Shown in pieces: positions 23,773 to 36,393 of a stretch of 64,000 bases of DNA; positions within the stretch are counted from its first letter, which is position 1; each line of letters begins with the position of its first letter. The stretch is from NCBI GenBank assembly GCA_019916065.1, contig CM034239.1, positions 35,302,419-35,366,418 of the forward strand, written 5' to 3'. Made by a program: the position numbers and the translations under genes. This DNA is from Vitellaria paradoxa. Its lineage: Eukaryota > Streptophyta > Magnoliopsida > Ericales > Sapotaceae. The notes beneath the pieces are model-generated. The model did not search any database. It worked only from the letters and a program-made list of their open reading frames with translations, and was not told where the DNA came from.

Positions 23773-25774
23773 TGGTATATCACGCCCCTAACTTAATTGT
23801 CTGAAATGGACGGCATAAAAATATGGGAACTAATTAAAAATAAACAAAACCCGTTCTAAAATTAAATCATAATTTAATAATAAAAATCAGAGCTACTAAT
23901 ATCATTCCTTATTCTCATCTAGAATAATAGAAATAATATTATAATAATAAAAGCTGACATCACACCTCGGTGACACAATCTAAAGCTTACATGGCCATAA
24001 TAATGTGATAATAATACAATCTTAAATATAAATAAGTTTGAGACCCATATCTTGAGTCGCACAAATAAGAATACATTAATCTAATGATAAAATAGAATAA
24101 TAGACTAAGTCGATTCATTAGCCTCAGCTAAACTCTAGATGGCTACTTTTCTAGCCTCGTGGGATCACTTGAAATAAGGATGGAATGAGCATTACCGCCC
24201 AATAGGTAGGATTGTGCAAGTATGCACGAGTGAACAGTAATTAAACATATAGCATAACTCTCAACAATATCCACCAAAATATAATATGACATAATGCAAT
24301 GGCCAATGTATTCTTTATTCTCTACCTATCCCCAACCTTATTTTAGGACGAGTGACGCTTAGTAAAGTACACGGGGTCACCAATCGCACCGTTAACACTT
24401 ACAGTGAACGTATAACTTAATATATATATATAAACCGAGTGGAGAACCGTGTTACATCCTCATCGGTGTGAGATATAGGGAGATCGTGTTACACCCCTTG
24501 ACCCTTCTACTAGGGAATAGTGTTGCACCCTTAGTCAGGTATTTGCTTATCTTAAATAGAGTCTGGCTGCAGTCTAGAGAATATCTCATAATCATATCTA
24601 ATTATTAACGTCTCAACTCTAAAATAACTAAGCTCTAGTCATATATATCGATTGGGAATCATCTGATATTTTCAAAATCTCAATTTATCATTTTTCTCAA
24701 AATTAAGGATCCTGTACATATATATAACCTGTGTCTTGGCACGTCAATAATACCAACATGGCACACCTAACCAATCATTAATCACAACATAAAATCGGAT
24801 GATGTAACCTTAGTCCCATGCACATGATATGCTCAATCATGTAAATAAATATTATTTTATTATAAACATGCATTCTCATTAGGCTTAGTGATGATTTGGG
24901 GTTCTTTTAATATTTAAAAATCAATTATGAATGTGTTTGGGAACAAAATAAGAGATTTAAAATCAAAATGAAGCATTTTCGAGCATTTTGCCCATTAGCG
25001 TCCCAATGTCAGCACCAAGCTTCTATGTTCATTTTTGCGAAACCCCAACTTCAAAACAACCCCAAATCACTCATCCAAGCCCCCAAACTCAACAATCAAT
25101 CATATACCAGCAATCAATCACCTCAATGACATGTTTCTATAACAATCGATTCAAGAATAACTCAATGTAAAATCTCAATATGTATATGCATATATATATA
25201 TATATATATATCACAAATCCTCTAAAATCTTAACCAAATCAAGCATACGATATGTCAAAATCATCATAGTAACGTGTAGAACACAATTATAAATTCCACC
25301 TATCTCGAATCCTAAGAAAAAAAGAAGAAATGAGAAGATTTGAGTTGTGACGTCCAAACTTTCGGCATCAATTTCTCCTTCCTCGAGCGAAACCACGCGA
25401 AATGGGCGTCACCACAACGTTCATGGCGTCAAATACTACCCTGATCCATTAGCATTTCTTACCGAACTCACTTTCTCTCTCTACCCTCTCTCTCATTTCT
25501 CTCTTTTCTTTCTTCTCTCTCTCTCTCTCGCTCGCTTCTTTGGAAGCTATAGGAAATAGAAGAAGAAGAAAATAAAATAGAAAAGAAAAGAAATGAAAGA
25601 AAGGAAAAAGAAAGCGAGGCTGGGCTTTTGGCCTTATTGTCCAATCCAATATTATTTTTGGCCAAACTTAGCTCAGAAAAAATAAAATAAATCAACCTAA
25701 TCTCATTTTAAATATTTTATTGGTTCAAAATTATACATAAATGGCTAAAATTAAATATTAGATATTACATGATA
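23773..25774 (+). mobile_element. 2.0-kb solo LTR, gypsy type, with target duplication
   Basis: The LTR covers 23778-25769. It starts TATCACGCCCCTAAC (TG decayed to TA) and ends GATATTACA. Flanking 5-mers are TGGTA (23773-23777) and TGATA (25770-25774), one G/A difference. The interior has non-coding LTR text with words like GTGTTACA recurring (24451-24530), two (TA)n runs (24420, 25191) and a pyrimidine-rich tract at 25469-25535. No internal polyprotein: a recombination-derived solo LTR. Confidence 0.7.
25469..25535. repeat. CT-rich tract
   Basis: (CT)n-rich pyrimidine run near the end of the solo LTR, followed by a purine-rich GAAGAAAATA/AGAAAAG stretch to about 25610. Confidence 0.8.
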
Positions 25775-25888
25775 AGTACACACAGAGAAGATTTTTATTC
25801 TTTACACAGATTTGATTTGCCAACTCATTACCCATCCCTACCAAACAATGTTGTAACCTATAAGGATGGAATAAAATAAAATCTAAGG

Positions 25889-26032
25889 TTGCATTTAGAG
25901 TAGAAAAAAGTTAGTAAAAATTGATAAAAATTATAGATTCATAATTCGTGCAATAAGAAAAAAAGTTAAAATATATTTTTCAAAAATTTTTAGAATTTTT
26001 TGATAAAATTTAGTGATCCAAAGTCCAAATGG
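25889..26032. mobile_element. Small MITE, 'TTCGTAATTCGTG' family, copy 2
   Basis: Contains the core TAGATTCATAATTCGTGCAA and a right end ...GATCCAAAGTCCAAAT; same layout as the copies at 8545, 55042, 58771 and 60295. Confidence 0.6.
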
Positions 26033-27479
26033 ATGGTAAATATCAATTTAAACTTTTCAAAAGTGTAAATTTTAGTAAACCAATGAGGGCAAAATTAATA
26101 TTAAGTAAAGGAGAAATTATCTCGTCTTTTGAGAATATGTGCTCTCTTCCATTATTGATTAACACGTAGGAAAATATAATTCACACTCATTCACTATATT
26201 TAACATTGATTGATAGAGTAGATGTTATATATTTATATATATATTTCAAAAATGTTAAATAATTTTTTCAAAGCCAAGGATAAATAATTTTTTTCAAAGC
26301 CAAGGATAAATTGAGTTCTCATAATAATGTGATAGGAACGAGTAAATATTAATTGCAACATTGATAATAAGCTATTGTGTTGATATCGTACAAGTAATTA
26401 ATAGAATAAAAATATTTATTTTTAAACATTTGAATTAAAAGACGTATAATTTGACTTAAGTGGCAGAAATTTAAAATTCAAAATCTATCTACTTAATTAT
26501 TGTAAGAGTGAGCTTGTTTGTACTCTATTAACTCTCTTTTACACTCTATTTCGCTCTCTTATTAATTGGAATTACACAATTGCTCATCTTTATTTTTAAC
26601 ATATATTTTGTATAATTATAATGTCTTAAATACTCTTATACAAAAATATAATTTAAGGCAAATTATAATGTTATAAATTCTTTTATTTTATAATAGAAAA
26701 TAATTTTTAAAATAAATTATTGACAAGATAACTCACAAAAATATTTTTGTTTTTCTAGTTTCTTCTATAAGTGGGAGTGCAACCGCTACTTTATTTTTGA
26801 AAAACTTCACTTGTGGTATGAGGTAATTTTATTATGATAAAAATTTCTATTTCTAGAGTTTATTTTTTAATTATTGTCCATTAGAAAATTTCAATTAAGC
26901 TTTTAAATAATTTTTGTTCACTAATTTTTTCGAAAGGTTTATATAAAACTATGAAATGACTTGAGAGCGATGTCAAAAGTTAAAGTGAGAAAATTTTGTA
27001 AAAAGAAAAATAAATAAATAAATAAATAAAGAAATAACATAAACTATATTTTTATATGCTATATTTTATATGCTTTTAAAATATAAATAAAATTTATTTT
27101 AGTCCTTAAACTATTTTTTTCCATTCTTTTGTACTTTAGGTCCAAGGATGTTTGTCCAAATTTATTAAAATAAGATATATAAATATATAATAAAATAGGA
27201 TAGTTTTTGAAAAACTAAGATCCAATAGTTAAGAATTATTTTTTTCTTTCATTCAACGATTAAGATTATTTTTATATTTTTAACTTTCTGCTCAATTCTT
27301 ATTTTAGAGGACCCCACTACTATCTATCTTATAAAAATAGTTTGGGTATTTTAAATTTTACCATATTTTAAAAATGGAGATCATATGTAAATCAAAATTA
27401 TCGGCTTAAATTCTATCCAATTATGGTTTCTAAGAAGTTGAACTTTCCAAATTAAAATACCATAATTTGTATTTTTTTT
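26033..27479. other. AT-rich intergenic region
   Basis: No coding sequence, RNA gene or clear repeat recognised apart from a 32-bp duplicated phrase (AATAATTTTTTCAAAGCCAAGGATAAAT-like) at 26254-26310 and a short (AAAT)n run near 27010. Confidence 0.5.
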
Positions 27480-28020
27480 TAGCGATATACTACGCTTACA
27501 ATCATTCTCTTATACCCTTAGTTACACCTGACCAAAACAATGTCGTTTTGACCTTTAAAAAAAAAAAAGTTTCAAAAACTTCATCACTCTCGACAATTCA
27601 AAACCCCTATTCACAGAAGAACCAAAGAGTTTCAAAAAAAAAAAAAAAAAAATCGGCATCCAGAAACCATATCTGACCCACTTTTATTTTTCTCTGTTTT
27701 GCTTTTTTCTGACACCGTTGTCTTGTTTAGTTTTTGCAAGTAAAGATGGGTGGTGGTGGTAATGGAAGCCATGAAGAAGTGACTCGGGCAAGCTTGGATA
27801 TTCACTAAAGGGTTTTAAAGGTACTGCAACATCAGAGCCATCAAATTCTTCATTTGGAGTTGTTGATGATGCGTTCATTGTTTCTTCTATGAAAAGGGGT
27901 TTTTGAATTGTCAAGAGCGATGAAGTTTTTGAAACTTTTTTTTTTTTTTTTTGGTTAAAGAACCAAAACAACATCATCCTAGTAAGGTGTAAGCAAGAGT
28001 GTAAGAGAAGCAAAAATTAA
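27480..28020. mobile_element. Foldback element with about 140-bp inverted arms
   Basis: The left arm (about 27492-27630) and right arm (about 27875-28010) are imperfect reverse complements. Shared words include AGTTTCAAAAACTTCATC, GACAATTCAAAA, CCTATTCACAGAAGAA and ACCAAAACAA. The spacer of about 245 bp holds a short minus-strand frame (MNASSTTPNEEFDGSDVAVP...) of normal amino-acid composition that I do not recognise. The whole would fold into a long hairpin RNA. Either a foldback transposon or an inverted duplication of a gene fragment. Confidence 0.7.
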
Positions 28021-28712
28021 TTAGAGAAAAAGAGATGAAAATACATGTAATAACTGTTGGAGTGTAAAGTTTTAGAAAAAAAATTAAAACTCATGAATTA
28101 TCATAATTTTTCGATTTAAATTTTTTATCCAAAATTTTAACTATGTAAGAAATTTAATACTAATTTATTTAAAATGTTGTACTTGTATGCGCCAGTTATT
28201 ATTAGTATATATATAAATGATAATAAAGTCATTTTAAATTATACATAAAAATAGTTAATTAAAAAAATAATTTTACAATTTTATTTAATAAAAAAAGTAC
28301 AATGAAATATAAAAAATTATTTGTAAAGTGTGAATTGATTCATTTTAATTATATATATATATATATGCATTTACAAGTGTCTTTTCTCTTTTATTGATCC
28401 ATCATGCCACTTTTAATTAGCACAGTACTGAATTTTTTTTTAATACTAGTTAATAGGACAAAATTTCATTTGCTTTTGAGGACATTGATGCACAATGGAT
28501 GATCTTGTAATTAATTGTAATAAATGAGGCACGGAAATCTGTCTACCTCCAATCTTGAAGGCATACGTGATCTTATCGTGCAGTAATTGAGTATGCATTT
28601 CTGCTTCCCCTCCATTCTATACATCTGGGTCACGTTCAAGCAAAAAAGTAGCAATGAACACAGTAGCTGATGCCTAGTGGTGCACTTTCATCCAGGGAAA
28701 ACCCATCACGAA

Positions 28713-28745
<33 letters not shown>

Positions 28746-29560
28746 ATGTGTTTATATACACTATTACATAAATAAAACACTAAAAATATTAGCTTAAAAA
28801 TTAATAAAATTTTAATTTTGATGAAACTCTTTTAATTTTCTAAAATTCCTTTTAACGTGTTATTAAATTTAAATTTAGATCACACAACTTTTACAAATTT
28901 TCCCTAATTAAGTTGATTTATAAATTTTAAATTTTTGATCACTACATTATTTTATTTTTATATCTTTAACTAGAGTGCACAAATAAAGGGATAATCACAC
29001 ACATTATGTGTGTATACATCTAATCTATATTATTATTATATAAATAAAACACTAGAAGTATTGGTAAAATTTAAAAATTAATGAAATTTCAGTTATCATG
29101 AAACTCTTTTAATTTTCCAAAATACTTTTCAACCTCTCATCAACTTAAAATTTTAAATTAAACAACATTTAAAAACAACCCTTACTTAAATTATTTTATA
29201 AATCTTAAATTTTAAATTATCGTATTATTTTATTTTTACACTCGAATAAAATTATCCAAATAAAATGAAAAATGTGTACACACATTGATTGTGCACAACT
29301 CGATCAGTATGTAGTATATACAGTTAATTGACTGAACAAAAGGACATCGATCGGTTGTTAAACTCGCGTGTTCTACCAAAGTTAATCATATCAACTGAAT
29401 TAGAGCCAATGAGCGTTAAAGCTTGTAATTATCACGGGTGCATGATTTGAGACGACCTAATTAACCAACAAAACTTAAACTAGAAATGTTGGGGTTATCT
29501 GGGTGGGGCCCGTGGGGGAGGAGGGTATTGGGTTTCAAACCTTCGTGATTAGTACGGTAC
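28021..29560. other. AT-rich intergenic region with a direct repeat
   Basis: No gene. An A-run lies at 28711-28730. A roughly 210-bp segment at about 28757-28968 is repeated, diverged, at 29033-29246 (shared: ATAAATAAAACACTA, GAAACTCTTTTAATTTTC, ATTATTTTATTTTTA). Confidence 0.5.
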
Positions 29561-29563
29561 CAC

Positions 29564-29835
29564 AGGTTTCAAGGACTGTAGTGAAGAAATTTACTGCAGA
29601 AGTTACAGTAAAAAAATTAATGGTTAAAATTTATTTGAACTTCAATGATATGTGGTCATTGGCATTCCACATTAATTGTGTTTCAATTAGATTTTTAAAA
29701 TTTTTATTTTTATTTTGAAAATATTTTTAATTAAAATAAATTAGAACCATTAGATTAAGTGTAAACAAATCTCAACGGTTCATTTTTCACTGCAATTTTT
29801 GCATTAGATTTCTTCACTGCAACCTCCTGGAACCC
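29564..29835. mobile_element. MITE with about 70-bp imperfect terminal inverted repeats
   Basis: The left end GGTTTCAAGGACTGTAGTGA continues AGAAATTTACTGCAGAAG; the right end read on the minus strand gives GGTTCCAGGAGGTTGCAGTG then AAGAAATCTAATGCAAAAA. The arms match over about 70 nt. No coding capacity, family unassigned. Confidence 0.7.
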
Positions 29836-32110
29836 GAGACCACATCCCCGCCGACTGGTAGCTAGTGTGGGTTAAAATAAATTAAAATTTTTTTTCCTAA
29901 GTTATTTGGGATTAGTTAAACTAGATTTGTGAATGAAATGAATTCGAATTAACTATGATTTCTGACTCGTTTGAAATTGAAATCGAACTTAAATTTGAAT
30001 TTAAAAAAACTTAATTTGAAAGTTGGCGAGTCATTTCAATAAAATTATATATATTATAATATTTTTATATTTAAAATTTTTTTATAATATTTAATTTATT
30101 ATTTTTTAGATTAAAATGATATCGTTTTGGTTTAATTAATTTATTGACAAACTGATCTCGAGTCTAATTTTTTTTTATTAAGCCGAACTTAAGTCTGTAT
30201 AAAAGTTTAAACTGAGTTCGAATTCAGTATAAAAAGTGTTCGAGCCGAAATCGAATAACTTAAAATTTGACTGGGCTTATTTCAACCTCCTAATAGTTAG
30301 TAGTTTAAACAGTTTTAACTTGCTTGCTAATAAAAGAAGATGAATCTCAAACAATCATTGGACAATTAGGAATTTTAAATTAATAAATATAAAATTAAAT
30401 TATATTAAAATATAAATGAGACAATTAATTGACTTAATAATATATAAATATTTTGTAATAATTAATGTCAAAGCTAATAGTTGTTTTTTTGGAATAACAG
30501 AATCACTATTAAAAAGGATTAAATTATTAGTATTATTATTTTTGCTTTGATTTTAAATCTATTACAACCTATCATGTTAAAGTACTAAGATTCATGATTA
30601 AATCTTTATTTTAAACTAAAAAAAAAAATTTAACAATTCACTTTTAGTAGTTAGCATCATTTGATTTTAAATTCATAAATATAAAGGTATCATTATACAA
30701 ACTTATTATTAATATTTAAGTAATTACATTTATCAACTTTTAATATTTAAATATTATACTTATTTATTTTATTTTAAAATATTATTAACCCTAATCTCGT
30801 TCTATTAAATGAACTGTTAGTTTTTAATAGAAAATTTCAAAAGTATTTAAAATTTTAAGTAATTTTTCTGTTTTAATCTAATGATTTTGTCCAAAAAAAA
30901 AAAAAAAAAAAAAGTCGGCACCAAAAGGTGATCACTTGTCGACCGAACATCAGTCTTCGCAATTCCAATCACATATTTCTGCTACAGGCCAAGAAGGGTA
31001 GTCCCCATGTAAATTGGAGAACGCTTTTTATGATGAGCGGATGCCGAATCTTCGCCGAGGAGTCACGAATTAGGTGTTTGAAAGTTTAAAAAAATTTAAT
31101 TTTGAGGTTGATGTGATGTAAAAATGATAGGTGACAAATTTTGATCGGAGGGATTTGAAAACTTTTAAAATTTTTTTGAGTTTTTTTGAGTTTTTTTTTT
31201 GTTTCCAAACGGGCTCTAAGACCAAAAGGAGTTATCTTGAGATTAACGTTAGAGGAAAAATAATATTATTTTTAAAGAAAAAAATTATTCTTAAATATTA
31301 AATCGGTTAACTTATTTTTTATACTTTAATGATTTAACTGACTTTTTAACAGCATTTGAGATTTAATAAGAATATTCATCATGAGCCAAAAAATATGAAT
31401 ATTACTAAATTTTATTATTTATAAAATTTATCATGTTATACATTATATTTATCAATGTTATACACAAAAATATTTAATAATGTAGTAGAAGAATGTACTT
31501 TATTTCATAAAAAATATTTGAGTTTGATTCTTGTAATTTTCTTTTATATTAAAAATTTTAATTAACCTTACTTTTTAATAAAATTAAAATACCTTATTTT
31601 TAATTAATTTAATTTTTTAATAAAACTAAAATACAAAAGAATTTTAATAATTTTGCATTTAACATCAAGGATGCCACTTCCCCCCATGTTTTTTACACCT
31701 TGCTCTCTCCACGGCCTTCAACAGCTCCGGAGTAACCCAACTCCTCATAGACAGAGGAATCTTCGATCCCTTATGGGATATATGTTGAAGTCCTCTCTAG
31801 AAATTCTCTAATCCCTTTCAGTTATCGCCTCAAGCTTATTCCCGGACCAGTGGTGATCGACCTATCAACGAAACCCTTAACATTACCCCATTATTAGCAA
31901 GCTTTTATTTTTATCCTCAATAAAACCAAGTGAAGCGCAGTAGACAGAGTTGTTAACCACCAATCCATTGAAATGAAGTCTTTTGACACAAAACCCATTT
32001 GAGACTTTGGCTTTGTTATGCAAATTTCGTAGTGATTTAGAGTGAGTTTTTTTTTTTTTTTCCAAACTTTACATATATATATTTATCTATGTCTACATGT
32101 ATATACATGC

Positions 32111-32151
<41 letters not shown>

Positions 32152-33164
32152 GCCTTCCAAATGATTATTTTTAGAGCTACTTAGCCTTTGCCTGTTGATT
32201 AATCATGGATCCCAATCCAATAAAGGTCAAGGCCTTTACGCTCAGCCTCGATATCAAGCTGGTCTAATTTTTTTTTTTTTTTTTTTTTTTCTAGATTCAT
32301 TGTTTGAAAAAAAAAAAAAATGGGAGCTTTGTTTCATGTGGTTGTAGGTTCAAAGGATTTAGCTGCCAACCATTACATAGGTTTCCACTGAGACCCAGTG
32401 AGGCTAGAGAAGGTCATGGAGAGAGAAAAACTTGGATTAAGGTTTGGATGGGAAAGAAGAGAGTACAGGGGTTGTGGAGGTAGAAAAACTTGGATTAGGG
32501 TTTGAGTGATAAACTATTTGGGTATTAATGTCATTTTGCAAAAAATATTAATGCCATTATTGGATTTTTTTTTCACAAAGGTCATTTTGTGAGTGTTTGA
32601 CCAAAATTTTAAATTAATATAAATTTAAATAAAGATAAATAAATAATTAAAATTTTAAATTAATATAGATTTAAATATTTTTAAAAATAAAAATAATTAA
32701 AAATTTACTATATTTTTACGGAATTCCCTCAATCTATTATGGAGGCTCTTGTTACAAACTATAAAGATATAGTAAAAGACAAAAAAAAAAAAAGTAAATA
32801 AAAATTAATAAATTTTGAATTATTTTTATTTTTTAAAAATATTTAAATTTTTATTTACGAGAAATAAAGATATAGTAAATTTCATTTAGACTAAGATTAG
32901 CAACTAAATAAAAAAATAACAACTAAAAATAAATAAAGATATAACAATTAAAGATAAATAAATAATCAAAATTTTAAATAATATAAATTTAAACATCTTT
33001 AAAAATGAAAAGAATTAAAAATTTATTATATTTTTAACTATCTTTAATATAAATTTAAATATCTTTAAAGAATAAAAATAATTAAAAATTTGCTATATTT
33101 TTTTATTTATATTTGGTTATTAGAGTTTTTTATTAAAATATCTCTCAAACTATCATTTTTTTTT
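29836..33164. other. AT-rich intergenic region
   Basis: Mostly low-complexity AT sequence without recognisable genes. Exceptions: a patch at 31680-32060 of normal base composition (see findings), T- and A-runs at 32268-32290 and 32307-32320, and a patch at 32320-32500 with the phrase GAGAGAAAAACTTGGATTA(A/G)GG repeated with TAGAAAAACTTGGATTAGGG about 60 bp later. Confidence 0.5.
32114..32149. repeat. (TG)18 microsatellite
   Basis: Eighteen uninterrupted TG units. Confidence 0.95.
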
Positions 33165-35345
33165 CTATTTCATCTTCAAACTATCAAAAGCACTTATTAC
33201 ATTATCGAACTATCCAATTTCATTGTATTTAATCCGAACACTAATTCCATCCGTTAATTTTAACGGATTTAGACCAAATAGAAAAGAAAATAAAACAAAA
33301 AGAAATAACATCCATCCTTTTATAAATATTTTTCAATTTTAACATTTTATTCATTTTTTTGCATCATATTAAAATGAATTACTTTATGTGAATATTTTGT
33401 TAAACTAAAATTATTTTTAATAAATAACATATTATTATAATAATTTCTTTTATTAGAATTAAAATAAAAAATTATGATTAAAATGATTTATTTTATTAAA
33501 TTAAAGTTATTTTTTAAATAGTGGTAATTACATATTAAAAAATTTATTATTATTGAAATTAAAGTAATTATAATAAAATAATAATTTATTATTAAAATAA
33601 TTTATTTTATTACACTATAATTATGTTTTAATAAATAATAATTACATATTAAAATAACTTATTTTAATAAAATTAAAATTAATGATAATTACATAATTGC
33701 AGATTTTTATTTCTATTTCATCTTCAAACTATCAAATGTATTTATTATATTATCGAATTATCTAATTTCATTGTATTTAATCCGATCACTAATTCTATCC
33801 GTTAATTCTAGCGGATTTAGACCAAATAGAAAGGAAAATAAAACAAAAAGAAATAATATCCATCCGTTTATAAATATTTTTCAATTTTAACACTTTATTC
33901 ATTTTTTTCATCATATTAAAATGAATTACTTTATGTGAATATTTTGTTAAACTAAAATTATTTTTAATAAATAACATATTATTATAATAATTTTTTTATT
34001 AGAATTAAAATAAAAAATTATGATTAAAATGATTTATTTTATTAAATTAAAGTTATTTTTTAAATAGTGGTAATTACATATTAAAAAATTTATTATTATT
34101 GAAATTAAAGTAATTATAATATAATAATAATTTATTATTAAAATAATTTATTTTATTACACTATAATTATGTTTTAATAAATAATAATTACATATTAAAA
34201 TAACTTATTTTAGTAAAATTAAAATTAATTATAATTACATAATTACAGATTTTATTTTTCTATTTCATCTTCAAACTATCAAATGTACTTATTACATTAT
34301 TCAACTATCTAATTTCATTGTATTTAATCCGAATACTAATTCCATCTGTTAACTTTAGCGGATTTAGACCAAATAGAAAAGAAAATAAAACAAAAAGAAA
34401 TAACATCCATCATTTTATAAATATTTTTCAATTTTAACACTTTATTCATTTTTTTCATCATATTAAAATGAATTACTTTATGTGAATATTTTGTTAAACT
34501 AAAATTATTTTTAATAAACAACATATTATTATAATAATTTCTTTTATTAGAATGAAAATAAAAAATTATGATTAAAATGATTTATTTTATTAAATTAAAG
34601 TTATTTTTAAATAGTGGTAATTACATATTAAAATATTTATTATTATTGAAATTAAAGTAATTATAATAAAATAATAATTTATTATTAAAATAATTTATTT
34701 TATTACACTATAATTATGTTTTAATAAATAATAATTACATATTAAAATAATTTATTTTAGTAAAATTAAAATTAATGATAATTACAGAATTACATATTTT
34801 TATTTCTATTTCATCTTCAAACTATCAAATGCACTTATTACATTATTGAACTATCTAATTTCATTGTATTTAATCCGAACACTAATTCTATCTGTTAACT
34901 TTAGCGGATTTAGACCAATTAAATAGAAAGGAAAATAAAACAAAAAGAAATAACATCCATCCTTTTATAAATATTTTTCAATTTTAACACTTTATTCATT
35001 TTTTTGCGTCATATTAAAATGAATTACTTTATGTGAATATTTTGTTAAACTAAAATTATTTTTAATAAATAACATATTATTATAATAATTTCTTTTATTA
35101 GAATGAAAATAAAAAATTATGATTAAAATGATTTATTTTATTAAATTAAAGTTATTTTTTAAATAGTGGTAATTACGTATTAAAATATTTATTATTATTG
35201 AAATTAAAGTAATTATAATAAAATCATAATTTATAATTAAAATAATTTATTTTATTACACTATAATTATGTTTTAATAAATAATAATTACATATTAAAAT
35301 AATTTATTTTAGTAAAATTAAAATAAATGATAATTACATATTAAA
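33165..35345. repeat. Tandem array, four copies of a 547-bp unit
   Basis: CTATTTCATCTTCAAACTATC occurs at 33165, 33713, 34260 and 34806 (periods 548, 547, 546). Units are about 95% alike by eye and share TGTATTTAATCCGA, GCGGATTTAGACCAA, GAATTACTTTATGTGAATAT and AAATAGTGGTAATTAC. Unit-length frames on the minus strand (for example 33795-33977 and 34336-34524) are repeats of each other and not genes. The left flank (33120) matches the terminal repeat of the MITE at 35820, so the array probably grew inside such an element. Confidence 0.95.
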
Positions 35346-35819
35346 ATAATTTATTTATTAAATTAATATTACTAATAAAATAATAGTTTATTTTTGAAAT
35401 AATTTATTTTATTAAATTTTTAATAATTAATAATTAACTCTTAAAATATTTTATTTTATCAAAATAGTTTTATTACACTGAATTAATTTTAATAAATAAA
35501 ATATTAATTTATTATTAAATTATTTTATTTATTAATATATTTTATTAAAAATTAATTATTATTAAAAATAATATATAATGTTAGAGTAAGTAGTTAAATA
35601 TATTTTATTAAATTGAATTAAATTGATAAAAAAGTTAATAAAATTAAATATTTTATTCAGATAAAATTAATTACCGCAAACAAAATTATACTACCAAACA
35701 TGTTCCTATTTTTATTTCAGAGAAAAAATAGTATTTGAAAATAAAAAATTAAAAACAAAAATTGTTGAAATTAAAACAAAAAGAAATCATAAATGTTATA
35801 AATGAGCCTTGAATTTAAC

Positions 35820-36090
35820 AAGAGTTTTTTATGAAAATATTTCTCAAAATAACCTTCTTTTTTCTATTTCATTATCAAACTATCAAATATACCTATTACA
35901 TTGTCGAACTATCCAATTTTGTTCTATTTGGTCCGAATCTGTTAAAGTTAATATATGAAGTTAGTGTTCAGATCAAATAAAACGGAATTGAATAGTTCCA
36001 GGATATAATTGGCGTGTTTGATAATTTAGGAATGAAATTAAAAAAAAAGAGAGATAGTCTGACGGATATTTTCATTAAAAAAAAACTCTT
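35820..36090. mobile_element. 271-bp MITE related to the 547-bp array
   Basis: Left end AAGAGTTTTTTATGAAAATA, right end TATTTTCATTAAAAAAAAAC TCTT, inverted over about 45 bp. The segment after the left end (TTTCTATTTCATTATCAAAC) is the start of the 547-bp unit. No coding capacity. Confidence 0.7.
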
Positions 36091-36091
36091 A

Positions 36092-36393
36092 TGGGGTGTT
36101 TGGTAGCAAAATTTTTAACAAAAAACTACCAGTTTTTAATTTGTGAGTGTTTGACTAACAATTAACTTTATCACTTTTCTACTCTGTTACAGTAACTTCT
36201 CATTTTAAAAGTTATCAAAAATTACTAAAAATTATTAAAAGTTATTAAAAAAAACTAAAAGTTACCAAAAATTTTGGCAAACACTCAAAAATTGTAAAAA
36301 ACTTGCTAAATCTTGCTACTTGATTTACCAAACACATCAAAAATTACAATTAACAACTTTTCACAAAAATACCAAAAGTTCCAAACGCCCCCT
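36092..36393. mobile_element. About 300-bp MITE with GGGGTGTTTGG ends
   Basis: Left end GGGGTGTTTGGTAGC, right end GTTCCAAACGCCCCC (reverse complement GGGGGCGTTTGGAAC). GGGGCGTTTGG-type ends occur in several plant MITE families. It abuts the previous MITE. Target duplication not clear. Confidence 0.6.

Noticed and set aside
29503..29718. 71-aa plus frame MGPVGEEGIGFQTFVIST
   Set aside because: Runs from unique sequence into the terminal repeat of a MITE; no family recognised.
33795..34524. Two similar 60-aa minus-strand frames beginning MLFIKNNFSLTKYSH
   Set aside because: They are the same part of the 547-bp tandem unit; the other units break the frame. Repeat shadow, not genes.
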